Shown here in pieces: positions 1-6,643 of a DNA stretch of 15,241 nucleotides. Each line of letters opens with the position of its first letter. Within the stretch, counting starts at the first letter, position 1. The translations under genes and the position numbers were made by a program. Below the pieces are notes generated by a model that did no database searches, was not told the DNA's origin, and worked only from the letters and a program-made list of their open reading frames with translations. Location: positions 3,124 to 18,364 of the forward strand of contig DBOM01000075.1 of NCBI GenBank assembly GCA_002299965.1. The letters run 5' to 3'. This DNA is from Caldiserica bacterium UBA646 (GTDB taxonomy: Bacteria; Caldisericota; Caldisericia; Caldisericales; Caldisericaceae).

Positions 1-84
1 CTTGGCTGCGAACTGGATTTCGAATTCAGTTGTAAACTTAGTCTCGAATTTTTTTGTTTCATCCTTCGCACTTAGCCTCGCCAT
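1..84 (-). pseudogene. Left-edge ORF fragment, possibly the body of a gene split by palindrome R1
   Basis: Seen: on the minus strand an ATG at 84-82 opens 28 codons that stay open to the window edge. The peptide starts MARLSAKDE and is rich in K, E, F and T. No ribosome-binding site lies directly before this ATG, because palindrome R1 occupies that place and contributes the first two bases of the codon. A good ribosome-binding site and another ATG lie on the far side of R1 (see 72-134), and they come into the same frame if 26 bases of palindrome are removed. Inference: a short gene broken by the palindrome. Twenty-eight open codons can arise by chance and I do not recognise the product, so this is weak. 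Confidence 0.25.
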
Positions 85-134
85 TGTTCATCTGGTGCCT
101 GGCACCAGATGAACAATCCTCTTTTCACTTTCAT
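72..134 (-). pseudogene. 20-codon ORF with ribosome-binding site, running through palindrome R1
   Basis: Seen: AAGGAG (minus strand, 144-139) lies 4 bases before an ATG at 134. The ORF begins MKVKRGLF, reads into the palindrome (IWCQAPDEQ) and stops at 72-74. Upstream of the palindrome it looks like a normal gene start. Inference: this is the 5' end of the gene whose body is the fragment at 1-84, frame-shifted by a 26-bp net insertion. It could equally be a chance ORF next to an A/G-rich stretch. Confidence 0.25.
83..117. repeat. Palindrome R1 (REP-like, core TGGTGCC-T-GGCACCA)
   Basis: Perfect inverted repeat with 17-bp arms around a single T at 100. The outer arm ATTGTTCATC is not shared with the other four copies, yet it is matched exactly by its complement GATGAACAAT. 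It belongs to the set found at 155, 427, 1263 and 2148. Confidence 0.9.
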
Positions 135-154
135 TGCGCTCCTTTTTGTTGTTT

Positions 155-191
155 TTACTTCACACTGGTGCCAGGCACCAGTGTGAAGTAA
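155..191. repeat. Palindrome R2 (REP-like)
   Basis: Perfect inverted repeat with 18-bp arms around a single A at 173. The outer arm TTACTTCACAC is the same as in R4, but the central base is A rather than T on the plus strand, so R2 lies in the opposite orientation to R4. It sits 30 bp past the stop of the radical SAM gene that ends at 222. No T-run follows on the minus strand, so it is not an obvious intrinsic terminator for that gene. Confidence 0.9.
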
Positions 192-221
192 CTCCGTTTT
201 TTCCTGCTGCACGCTATCCCC

Positions 222-1241
222 TTACACCTTAAACCTTATTCTCACTTTTTCCTTATCTATATCCTCCTCGCTCTCGACAAACGCGCCAATAATTTTTTCT
301 GCTACCTCTTTCGGCGGGAGCGGATAATTAAACATCGGGCCGAGCGGCTTTTCATTGTAGTAAGGCCTGTTACAACCTGCACATCCCGACGTCAAAACCA
401 TATCGCCGGCAGCCCATCCTCCCAATAGGGTTACACTGGTGCCAGGCACCAGTGTAACCCTTCTCGCTGTTTCCATTGAAATAAGATTTCCTTTTCTATC
501 AAACTCCGGCAAAAACTCAACCCTTTTGCTGAGTAGATATCTCATCAGTTGAATCCTTCTGTACCGTCTGAGAGACGGCGGAGCTTCACCCTCAAGACAC
601 GTGCCTTTAATAGGCGTAAATGCAAAAAGCCCCACCGTAATCCCATTATTAAACATCTTTTTCATCACGCCGTGCAGTTCTTTGTCCGATTCCCCCATGC
701 CAACGATAATATGAGTTGTGACCCTTCCCTTAAATAATTCCCCGGCGTAAAGAATCAAATCAACCGCTTTTTTGAAATCTCCTCCCCGATACTTGCTGAA
801 AGTTGTTTCAGTTGCGACATCCAACGCAACACCTACACGCTCAACGCCAGCTTCAAAAAGCTTTTCCAAATCTTCCATTCTGGTAACCCTAATAGAAACA
901 GAAACAGGAAGAGAAGAAACATCTTTTATCTCCCGAATAAAAAACAGCACATCTTCCAGGCAGCCGCGGCTGTTTACCACCTGAAAACAAACCCTTTTTA
1001 TAAAACTCGGCGCATCTTTTACGGCGTCCTTTAATTCTTGCCACTCCACCGCCGGCCAGACAACGCGCGAAAGCTGCTCCACAGAACCTTTGGAATTTAC
1101 CGCCTGCGAACAATAAGCACAGTCATACACACACCGCTCGCCAACCATAAGATAAATCGTGGTGGGAGGCGCAGGCAATTTTATGTCACGCATCCCCAGC
1201 GCCCCAAGGCTCCCAATTGATGCTCTAATCTTTCGCTCCAT
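222..1241 (-). CDS. Radical SAM protein, biotin-synthase-related; probable subunit of a LipS1/LipS2-type lipoyl synthase
   Basis: Seen (numbered from the upstream ATG at 1244): a radical SAM signature C38-x3-C42-x2-C45 for the SAM-binding 4Fe-4S cluster, a beta/alpha-barrel-like middle, and a C-terminal SGCAGCNRPYYNE motif whose C288 and C291 could bind a second cluster. The start at 1241 is preferred because AAGGA lies 6 bases before it; the ATG at 1244 is only 3 bases away. Family knowledge: biotin synthase-related radical SAM proteins of this kind occur with a second small radical SAM protein, and the pair acts as the archaeal-type lipoyl synthase that inserts sulfur into octanoyl groups. 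Context: the partner-like gene is at 2190-3056, separated only by a transposase unit. Odd: palindrome R3 is translated in frame at about residues 262-272 (TLVPGTSV). The lipoyl assignment is inferred; the radical SAM call is firm. I cannot say which of LipS1 and LipS2 this would be. Confidence 0.85.
   Translation of the reverse strand: MERKIRASIGSLGALGMRDIKLPAPPTTIYLMVGERCVYDCAYCSQAVNSKGSVEQLSRVVWPAVEWQELKDAVKDAPSFIKRVCFQVVNSRGCLEDVLFFIREIKDVSSLPVSVSIRVTRMEDLEKLFEAGVERVGVALDVATETTFSKYRGGDFKKAVDLILYAGELFKGRVTTHIIVGMGESDKELHGVMKKMFNNGITVGLFAFTPIKGTCLEGEAPPSLRRYRRIQLMRYLLSKRVEFLPEFDRKGNLISMETARRVTLVPGTSVTLLGGWAAGDMVLTSGCAGCNRPYYNEKPLGPMFNYPLPPKEVAEKIIGAFVESEEDIDKEKVRIRFKV
427..461. repeat. Palindrome R3 inside a coding sequence
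   Basis: Perfect inverted repeat with 17-bp arms around a single A at 444; outer arm AGGGTTACAC. It lies wholly within the radical SAM gene at 222-1241 and is read without a stop as RVTLVPGTSVTL, about 16 residues before the C-terminal CxxC. Removing 24 bases would restore a continuous frame reading RVTLLGGW. Confidence 0.9.
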
Positions 1242-1262
1242 CATCTTTCCTTTTTACTCCAC

Positions 1263-1301
1263 TTTACTTCACACTGGTGCCTGGCACCAGTGTGAAGTAA
1301 A
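1263..1301. repeat. Palindrome R4, overlapping the 3' end of the transposase gene
   Basis: Perfect inverted repeat with 19-bp arms around a single T at 1282; outer arm TTTACTTCACAC. It encodes the last residues of the transposase (FTLVPGTSVK) and its TAA stop. Its other side lies 10 bp before the A/G-rich ribosome-binding region of the downstream radical SAM gene. Confidence 0.9.
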
Positions 1302-2133
1302 CCAGTTCGATTACACTTTTTATCCTAGTAATTGCGTTTATATATCTCATATCCCCCTTCTCGATACTGTTAGATACTTTTTCAGAAATCGAGTACACTC
1401 CCCTGCGGGAAATTCCAACAGTTCTTCCTATGTCGCTTTTACCAAAACCAGCTTGATATAAAAAATAAATTAAACTATTTCGCAAAACTGTATTATCTGA
1501 AAGATCCCCTATGTGCTCTCTGACAACTTCCACATAACGAATAATCTCTTTATAATCCATATCATCGTTTCCTGCTTCAAATTTCTTAAATTCTAATGAA
1601 TCTAATTTTTCCTCGGAAATCTTTACAAAATCTCTTACAGGCATATCGACTAAAGACAAAGCTTCCCCGATATGCAACCATGAATAATGATTATTTTCAA
1701 AGAGATACCTATAACTTCCCCACTCATATTTCTCAGCTTTATCTACCATTCCTGCAACAACAGGATTTATTGCAATATAGCGCATTGCAGCAACAAAATA
1801 TTGGTCGTCTTCCACAAGAAAACTTTTATATCTATCATGGAACAGATGTCCTGTTAGACCATGCATATAATTAAAACGATGAGAATATGTAGTGTTCAAA
1901 CGATGCATAAAGTCAGAAAGATTATTTTTGTTTGTCCTGAGAAGAATATGGTAATGATTTCCCATCATTACATACGAAAAAATCGTAGTATCAAAATCAT
2001 TACTGTTCTTAGCAAGATTTTTCAGGAAAAATTTTCTGTCTATATCATCAATGAAAATTTTCTTGCCAGTGTTGCCTTTAGAAATAATATGATAGATACC
2101 ACCTACTAATTGAGTTCTTTTTTCTCTTCCCAT
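1264..2133 (-). CDS. REP-associated tyrosine transposase (RAYT, Y1/HUH superfamily)
   Basis: Seen: 289 residues. The HUH metal-binding motif H60-Y-H62 lies in MGNHYHILL, and the RAYT-typical stretch AAMRYIAINPVVAGMV lies at about 115-130, with Y119 the candidate nucleophile. A C-terminal helix-turn-helix-like segment (GKSDIGRTVGISRRGVY) lies at about 233-252. Ribosome-binding site AAGGAG lies 8 bases before the ATG. Family knowledge: RAYTs bind and cleave single-stranded REP hairpins through a 5'-phosphotyrosine link, and they are thought to spread REP sequences while remaining single-copy themselves. Context: palindromes sit on both sides, and five copies occur within 2.2 kb. Odd: the last eleven residues and the stop codon come from palindrome R4, so the enzyme tail may have been rewritten by its own substrate. 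Signature motifs look intact, so activity is plausible. Confidence 0.9.
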   Translation of the reverse strand: MGREKRTQLVGGIYHIISKGNTGKKIFIDDIDRKFFLKNLAKNSNDFDTTIFSYVMMGNHYHILLRTNKNNLSDFMHRLNTTYSHRFNYMHGLTGHLFHDRYKSFLVEDDQYFVAAMRYIAINPVVAGMVDKAEKYEWGSYRYLFENNHYSWLHIGEALSLVDMPVRDFVKISEEKLDSLEFKKFEAGNDDMDYKEIIRYVEVVREHIGDLSDNTVLRNSLIYFLYQAGFGKSDIGRTVGISRRGVYSISEKVSNSIEKGDMRYINAITRIKSVIELVYFTLVPGTSVK

Positions 2134-2147
2134 TTTTTCATCTCCTT

Positions 2148-2190
2148 ATTCTACGTTACACTGGTGCCTGGCACCAGTGTAACGTAGAAT
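2148..2190. repeat. Palindrome R5, upstream of the transposase gene
   Basis: The longest copy: perfect inverted repeat with 21-bp arms around a single T at 2169; outer arm ATTCTACGTTACAC. Its left foot is a few bases before the transposase ribosome-binding site. Its right end at 2190 is the last base of the TAA stop of the radical SAM gene at 2190-3056. It contains GTAG in each foot, the tetranucleotide known to guide RAYTs at classical REPs. Confidence 0.9.
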
Positions 2191-3056
2191 TAAATGAGGG
2201 CGCAGCATTCCTCGACAGTAGTGATTTGTTCGCTATCTTTTTTTACGCGCTCGACCAGAGATTTTGCAGGTTTCACAAAACCTTTCACGCCTTCTTCATA
2301 TGCCATCAGGTCCAACCTTTCCCTGTACTCGCCGAATGGCCGCATGCATCCCAAAAACATCGTCGTTTGTGTGAGCCGCCTGTGCGCCTTATTTAACACC
2401 TTTTGTACATCATTGAGATGTGGAGCAGGACAATTTTCAAATTCCGTCCCGCGTGTGGGAACAAAAACGTTGATCACAAGGAGCGTGGGACGTAAATATG
2501 CCAGCTCGTCAATTGTGTCAAAATCGCCTTTTCCCACTTTGCCGCCGTTCAGCCCTATCGTAAAATGAGGCACCATTTTTGTAGAAGGATACCCATAAGG
2601 CGCATCGTAGATCCTCCCTCCTAAAACGCGCCGAATCAAAAGATAAGTTTTTTCATAGTCCTCTTTGGATTTGCCCAAAAGGTGGTAGACATTATGGATA
2701 ACATCATCATCGTAGATAAAATCAAAAGATAATCTGTCGGCATACGGTTTTAGTTTCATTAATTCCGATTTGTCAAGAAAACCCGTATGAAAATTGAGTT
2801 TTAATCCCATCTGCTTAAGTTGCTTAATAAAACGGAGATGCTGCATAACGGGAACTTTGCCTTCCGCTGTCGAGCCGCCGCTTATCAAAGCACTTGTGTA
2901 GTAGTGAGGTTTTTCCTTGATGAGTTTCAATGCATGTTCCTTTGTTAACATTCCCTTGAGATATTCTGCATTGCAGTGGCTGCACATCAGCCCACAACGG
3001 GTACCGGTGAGAGAAATGGGGATAGTCCTGCCCGAAGGGGTAAAGAAAAAAATCAT
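2190..3056 (-). CDS. Radical SAM protein, biotin-synthase homologue; probable second subunit of a LipS1/LipS2-type lipoyl synthase
   Basis: Seen: 288 residues. The radical SAM cluster motif C21-x3-C25-x2-C28 lies very close to the N-terminus, followed by a glycine-rich SGGST segment (about residues 59-63). A GCMRPFG motif lies at about 236-242 and a terminal ECC pair at C284-C285; these extra cysteines may bind an auxiliary cluster or donate sulfur. The ATG has GAGG 6 bases upstream. Family knowledge: small proteins of this type, annotated as uncharacterised homologues of biotin synthase, pair with the protein type encoded at 222-1241 and together make the lipoyl cofactor in archaea and some bacteria. 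Context: first gene of the minus-strand cluster, with a possible 26-codon ORF just ahead. No lipoate ligase or lipoyl domain gene is in the window, so the substrate assignment is inference. Confidence 0.85.
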   Translation of the reverse strand: MIFFFTPSGRTIPISLTGTRCGLMCSHCNAEYLKGMLTKEHALKLIKEKPHYYTSALISGGSTAEGKVPVMQHLRFIKQLKQMGLKLNFHTGFLDKSELMKLKPYADRLSFDFIYDDDVIHNVYHLLGKSKEDYEKTYLLIRRVLGGRIYDAPYGYPSTKMVPHFTIGLNGGKVGKGDFDTIDELAYLRPTLLVINVFVPTRGTEFENCPAPHLNDVQKVLNKAHRRLTQTTMFLGCMRPFGEYRERLDLMAYEEGVKGFVKPAKSLVERVKKDSEQITTVEECCALI

Positions 3057-3069
3057 TGCCCGCCTCTTT

Positions 3070-3150
3070 TCATAAATTAAACTCTTTCTTATTATAAAAT
3101 GAAAAACATTTTACGCGCCAGCACATGATAAATTGTGTTTTAGTAAACAT
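3070..3150 (-). CDS. Possible 26-residue leader ORF before the radical SAM gene
   Basis: Seen: AAAGGAG (minus strand, 3163-3157) lies 6 bases before an ATG at 3150. The ORF begins MFTKTQFIMCW, contains two cysteines and stops with TGA at 3072-3070. That stop is 13 bases before the ATG of the radical SAM gene at 3056, close enough for coupled translation. The peptide is not recognised. It could be a leader peptide, a small protein or chance; the ribosome-binding site is the main support. Confidence 0.35.
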   Translation of the reverse strand: MFTKTQFIMCWRVKCFSFYNKKEFNL

Positions 3151-3362
3151 CTTTCACTCCTTTCGAAATGATAAATACGCTAAAAATTTGCAATACTCCT
3201 TTATAAACTGCGTCAATTTTTTTCTATTAACTCAGTGAAAATTGCCATTTTTCACAACAAAATCATTATACCATAAATATCAAAAACTCTCACTAAACGC
3301 AACAATGTCTCTATAACCTTAGTTTTTGCAAAAATTTGCTTTTATAAAAAATAAAAACATTG

Positions 3363-3368
3363 TATAAT
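3363..3368 (+). promoter_or_regulatory. Possible -10 box of the secreted protein gene
   Basis: A consensus TATAAT lies 8 bp before the AGGAGG ribosome-binding site at 3376-3381. The upstream sequence offers only a poor -35 (TTTTAT-like at 17 bp). If used, the 5' leader would be only about 16 nt. Confidence 0.35.
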
Positions 3369-3390
3369 TTAGAAAAGGAGGTTGATAATA

Positions 3391-6300
3391 ATGAAAAAGT
3401 TTTTATCTTTTTTAATTATTATTTTTTTACTGGCATCCTCACTTTGCACAGTTAAAGCAAAAACAACGAGCCCTTCCTCTATTACAATAACAAACAAAGT
3501 TACTGATACGTTAAACTATTTCGACCCCAAACCAACAATAAGCAGTGCCGGCACTAACAATGAATTAGACGGACAGTACATCTATGCAATGGGAGAAACC
3601 GTACAAGGAGAATTAGATGAAGACCCGGGAAGTACATGGACAATAGCACTTGAAGACCTTTCGGGAAATGTTGTAGATCAGGTGTCAATGAGCGGAGGAA
3701 AGCTGTTCTCAATAAGCACTGGCAATGTGCCAAAAGATGGAAAATACAAAATTGTTGCAACAGATTCATTAAGCACTCCAAACTGGCTTACAAGTACATA
3801 CATTTACATAAAATACAACTTGTCAATAGATAACGAGATTATTACGCAATGCCCAGGGGAAACAAACACAATCTCCGGGTGGATTACAAGAGGCAATGAA
3901 CAATCGGTCCTTGTGCCTGTGGAAGTTTACGTAGTGTACCCAAACAAAAAAACAGCTTGTTATTACAGCATACCAGCCAGTTCGTCAGGCCAATTTACGT
4001 TAAGTTTTCCAGGGACAGCCGACCTGTGGGAATATCACATATACATATCAGATGGCTACCCTTCAGTGTCCCCCGATAACGACGCGATAGTATACAGGAC
4101 TATTCCAAATTACAGCAATATCTCGTGGACATTAAAATCGATCGTTTTAAACCCGCTCCTTTACAACGATGAGGAAGGCACATTGAACCAGTCCCTTGTT
4201 CTCAGCCTTATAGATCAAGACGACAATTTCTTAACCGGCAAAAAAAACTATTTTTACATAGGGATGGGCTGGAGCGGATACACGGTGAAAGAAATATCAC
4301 CAGGCATATATAAAATTTATGGAGGAATACTTACAGGCAGCGCCATTGCAATTTACGCAAAAGAGGTGATCAGATCAAATATAATCACTCTAAATCTCCA
4401 AAAACTCACATTCTTTAACCCATACATTGATATAGATACAGAGTATTCAAATGCACCTTACGGTTCAGGGCCGTACTATGATTATACAACAGGAAAGGAA
4501 GTTTTTGACCTTCTGCCACTTGCAGAGGGTACTTCTCTTGAGATAACAGCAGGACTCCATCCTGTGCCAAACATTCCTGATCCCTCGAATAGCCAATACA
4601 CCTTGAAAGACAATTATTATATCTACAAAGTGGAAACAAGCTTTTCTTCCTCGCTCACGCAGCACAAAATAGGACCTGACAGTGACAATGTATGGAACGA
4701 TCCCGCATCAAACACTTTCACAAAGCCGATTTACTTTGTCAATAAAAGCAGCGGAGTTTCAGTAAATATATCCACTATTATATGGAAACGGGCAAATCAA
4801 AATACAACACCTACCTGGCAGGAAACAGATCCAGATCCACTGAACGCCTGCTGTGTAAAGAAACCAGCCAGCACATTCTACCTCACTTCAGGAGACAGCA
4901 CAACCTGCAGTATTAATATATCTCCGCAAGAAACCCTGGTAAATTACGAACAAGACCTTAAAGTGTACATCGGAAACACTAATGTAATAGTACATGTGTA
5001 CATGGTAAACCCGTCAACAGGAGAAAAAATAGAAAACGCATTTTCTGCATCATACAAAGGCGGATATGAGAAAAAGATACTTACAGATTTATGGTACAAC
5101 CCGGGTCAGGTAGCCGGAACGAACATTGATACGCTTCCCATATCGTTTGACTTCGATATCAATTTAGATGTCATCTGGACAAGCGGTAATGTCGTGTTTA
5201 AATCTGTTTCTTTCAGAAGGATCACATCCTGCAACGAATGCCCAGCTTCAGTCATCATTGAAGTATTCACAAAAAAAGAAGATACTTATCCGCTCTGCGA
5301 AATTATAAACAACGCCATAACAGTTAAGCCCGTCATCAAAAAGCTTTACGCGGACTACGAGATAATCCCTCCGGGCGGAACATCACGAAAAGAACTTCTT
5401 GCAGGCCTGAAAGAGCCAATTTACATAACCGCTCTTTTTAGCAATCCTAATGTAAAGTGGTCGATCACATACAATAACAACCCAATCGAAAATTACGGCC
5501 TACTATTTTATGTATCAGAAATAGATACAGGCAAATTCAAAATTGAATTTAATCTCCCTCTTCCGTTTGATGAACAATACTCGCCAAATACGCTTGCTAT
5601 AAGAGGAGAAACATACAATGAGGACTATACGGAATCCGAGGAAGCACTGGTTGAAATTTTAGCACGAGAAACAATAACAGATGCTGTGCCGCCAGAAATT
5701 GAAATTACACAACCAAAGCAAAACAGCATTACAAATCAAAAAATCATTAACATCGAGGGAAAAGCAACAGATAATATAGGAATTCTAAAAGTTCGCATAC
5801 ACAACACAGAAATTGACATAAGCGAATTGGGCGTTTTTAAAGAGCCAGTCACATTGACGGAAGGAGAAAACAACATTCCAATTGAGGCAATAGATATTTC
5901 GGGAAATAAAACGACTGTAGAATTGAAAATTACACTCGATACAGTCCCACCGGAGCTCACACTTTCTGCGCAAGAAGCAACGATAGAAAAAACGGCAGAG
6001 ATAAGCGGAGAAACAGAAAAAGATGCCCTTGTGACAATCAATGATGAAGCTGTAACAGTAAATGAAGATGGCACATTCAGTCTGTCCGTACAATTAGAAA
6101 TAGGTAAAAATACATTCACAGTAATAGCAACAGACACAGCGGGAAACGAAACGACAAAAAAGGCAGAAATAGTGCGTAAAGAAAAAATTGTAATAGCACT
6201 TATTATAGACAATCCTTATATGTACATAAACGAAGCCCTGACAGAAATAGACCCGGGGCGTGGCACACAACCTGTTATCATACCAGAATGGGGCAGAACC

Positions 6301-6594
6301 GTTGTTCCAATTCGTGCCATTGCAGAGGCTTTAGGAGCCACAGTGGAATGGGATGGAATTGAAAGAAAAGTTACTATCACATTGAACACGCAGAAAATCG
6401 AGCTATGGATTGGCAATCCGATGGCAAAAGTCAACGGAATAGGAGAATGGATAGACGAGGATAATCATGATGTAAAACCCATTATTATAAATGATAGGAC
6501 TATGCTTCCTCTCCGTTTCATAGGAGAATCTTTAGGTTGTACAGTAGAATGGGATCCAGTAAACAGAATGGTAATAATCACATATATTCATTAA
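3391..6594 (+). CDS. Large secreted protein with Ig-like repeats and C-terminal copper-amine-oxidase-N-like domain
   Basis: Seen: AGGAGG at 3376-3381 lies 9 bases before the ATG at 3391, so this start (1067 aa) is preferred over the TTG at 3382. A Sec signal peptide (KK, then FLSFLIIIFLLASSLC, then AKA at about 22-25) is clear, with no lipobox. Residues about 30-760 form a long beta-rich region that I do not recognise, with scattered cysteines (CC at about 488, CNEC at about 615). Two glucodextranase-B/Ig-like modules follow (about 766-849 and 850-930) with DNIGI, DTVPPE and ATDTAGN hallmarks. A copper-amine-oxidase-N-like domain closes the protein (about 936-1067; RTVVPIRAIAEALG and TMLPLRFIGESLG repeats). 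Family knowledge: this last domain is common at the termini of exported proteins of Firmicutes and thermophiles and binds cell-wall or surface partners; it does not imply oxidase activity. Likely a surface or extracellular protein. Its function is unknown. Confidence 0.85.
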   Translation: MKKFLSFLIIIFLLASSLCTVKAKTTSPSSITITNKVTDTLNYFDPKPTISSAGTNNELDGQYIYAMGETVQGELDEDPGSTWTIALEDLSGNVVDQVSMSGGKLFSISTGNVPKDGKYKIVATDSLSTPNWLTSTYIYIKYNLSIDNEIITQCPGETNTISGWITRGNEQSVLVPVEVYVVYPNKKTACYYSIPASSSGQFTLSFPGTADLWEYHIYISDGYPSVSPDNDAIVYRTIPNYSNISWTLKSIVLNPLLYNDEEGTLNQSLVLSLIDQDDNFLTGKKNYFYIGMGWSGYTVKEISPGIYKIYGGILTGSAIAIYAKEVIRSNIITLNLQKLTFFNPYIDIDTEYSNAPYGSGPYYDYTTGKEVFDLLPLAEGTSLEITAGLHPVPNIPDPSNSQYTLKDNYYIYKVETSFSSSLTQHKIGPDSDNVWNDPASNTFTKPIYFVNKSSGVSVNISTIIWKRANQNTTPTWQETDPDPLNACCVKKPASTFYLTSGDSTTCSINISPQETLVNYEQDLKVYIGNTNVIVHVYMVNPSTGEKIENAFSASYKGGYEKKILTDLWYNPGQVAGTNIDTLPISFDFDINLDVIWTSGNVVFKSVSFRRITSCNECPASVIIEVFTKKEDTYPLCEIINNAITVKPVIKKLYADYEIIPPGGTSRKELLAGLKEPIYITALFSNPNVKWSITYNNNPIENYGLLFYVSEIDTGKFKIEFNLPLPFDEQYSPNTLAIRGETYNEDYTESEEALVEILARETITDAVPPEIEITQPKQNSITNQKIINIEGKATDNIGILKVRIHNTEIDISELGVFKEPVTLTEGENNIPIEAIDISGNKTTVELKITLDTVPPELTLSAQEATIEKTAEISGETEKDALVTINDEAVTVNEDGTFSLSVQLEIGKNTFTVIATDTAGNETTKKAEIVRKEKIVIALIIDNPYMYINEALTEIDPGRGTQPVIIPEWGRTVVPIRAIAEALGATVEWDGIERKVTITLNTQKIELWIGNPMAKVNGIGEWIDEDNHDVKPIIINDRTMLPLRFIGESLGCTVEWDPVNRMVIITYIH

Positions 6595-6612
6595 ACACAA
6601 TAGTCCATAAAT

Positions 6613-6642
6613 AAAAAAAGGGGAGATACCTCCCCTTTTTTT
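6613..6642. terminator. Bidirectional intrinsic terminator
   Basis: GGGGAG (6620-6625), a 4-base loop ATAC, then CTCCCC (6630-6635), with seven A before and seven T after. It serves the plus-strand secreted protein gene (stop at 6594) and the convergent minus-strand membrane protein gene (stop at 6644), because the flanking A and T runs give a U-tract in both directions. Confidence 0.92.
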
Positions 6643-6643
6643 A

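Larger units (their letters stand above)
1263..2190 (-). mobile_element. RAYT transposase unit bracketed by palindromes R4 and R5
   Basis: A single tyrosine transposase gene fills the space between two REP-like palindromes (1263-1301 and 2148-2190). The unit lies exactly between two same-strand radical SAM genes. The outer edge of R5 touches the stop codon of one, and the outer edge of R4 lies just before the ribosome-binding site of the other. Inference: a mobile or domesticated RAYT cassette that entered a two-gene operon. Single-copy RAYT genes are usually not autonomous insertion sequences, so transposition of the whole unit is unproven. Confidence 0.6.
3057..3390. other. Divergent intergenic region (334 bp)
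   Basis: This very AT-rich spacer lies between the minus-strand radical SAM gene and the plus-strand secreted protein gene. It contains the possible leader ORF at 3070-3150, a TATAAT on the minus strand at 3096-3091 without a convincing -35 box, and a TATAAT on the plus strand at 3363-3368. A weak AT-rich hairpin (GTGAAAA/TTTTCAC, 3235-3255) is also present. I see no RNA gene. Confidence 0.5.

Noticed and set aside
155..191. Palindrome R2 as intrinsic terminator of the radical SAM gene
   Set aside because: On the minus strand the hairpin is followed by A-rich, not T-rich, sequence.
83..2190. CRISPR-like array formed by the repeated palindromes
   Set aside because: Five copies at irregular distances (about 70 to 870 bp), in both orientations, lying in and between genes, with a transposase and no cas genes.
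3235..3255. Hairpin GTGAAAA/TTTTCAC as an operator or terminator
   Set aside because: It has only two G-C pairs per arm apart from A-T pairs and no T-run, in an AT-rich spacer where such matches are common.
3382..3390. TTG start three codons before the chosen ATG of the secreted protein
   Set aside because: It directly abuts the AGGAGG, leaving no spacing. The ATG at 3391 is 9 bases away and begins a normal signal peptide.
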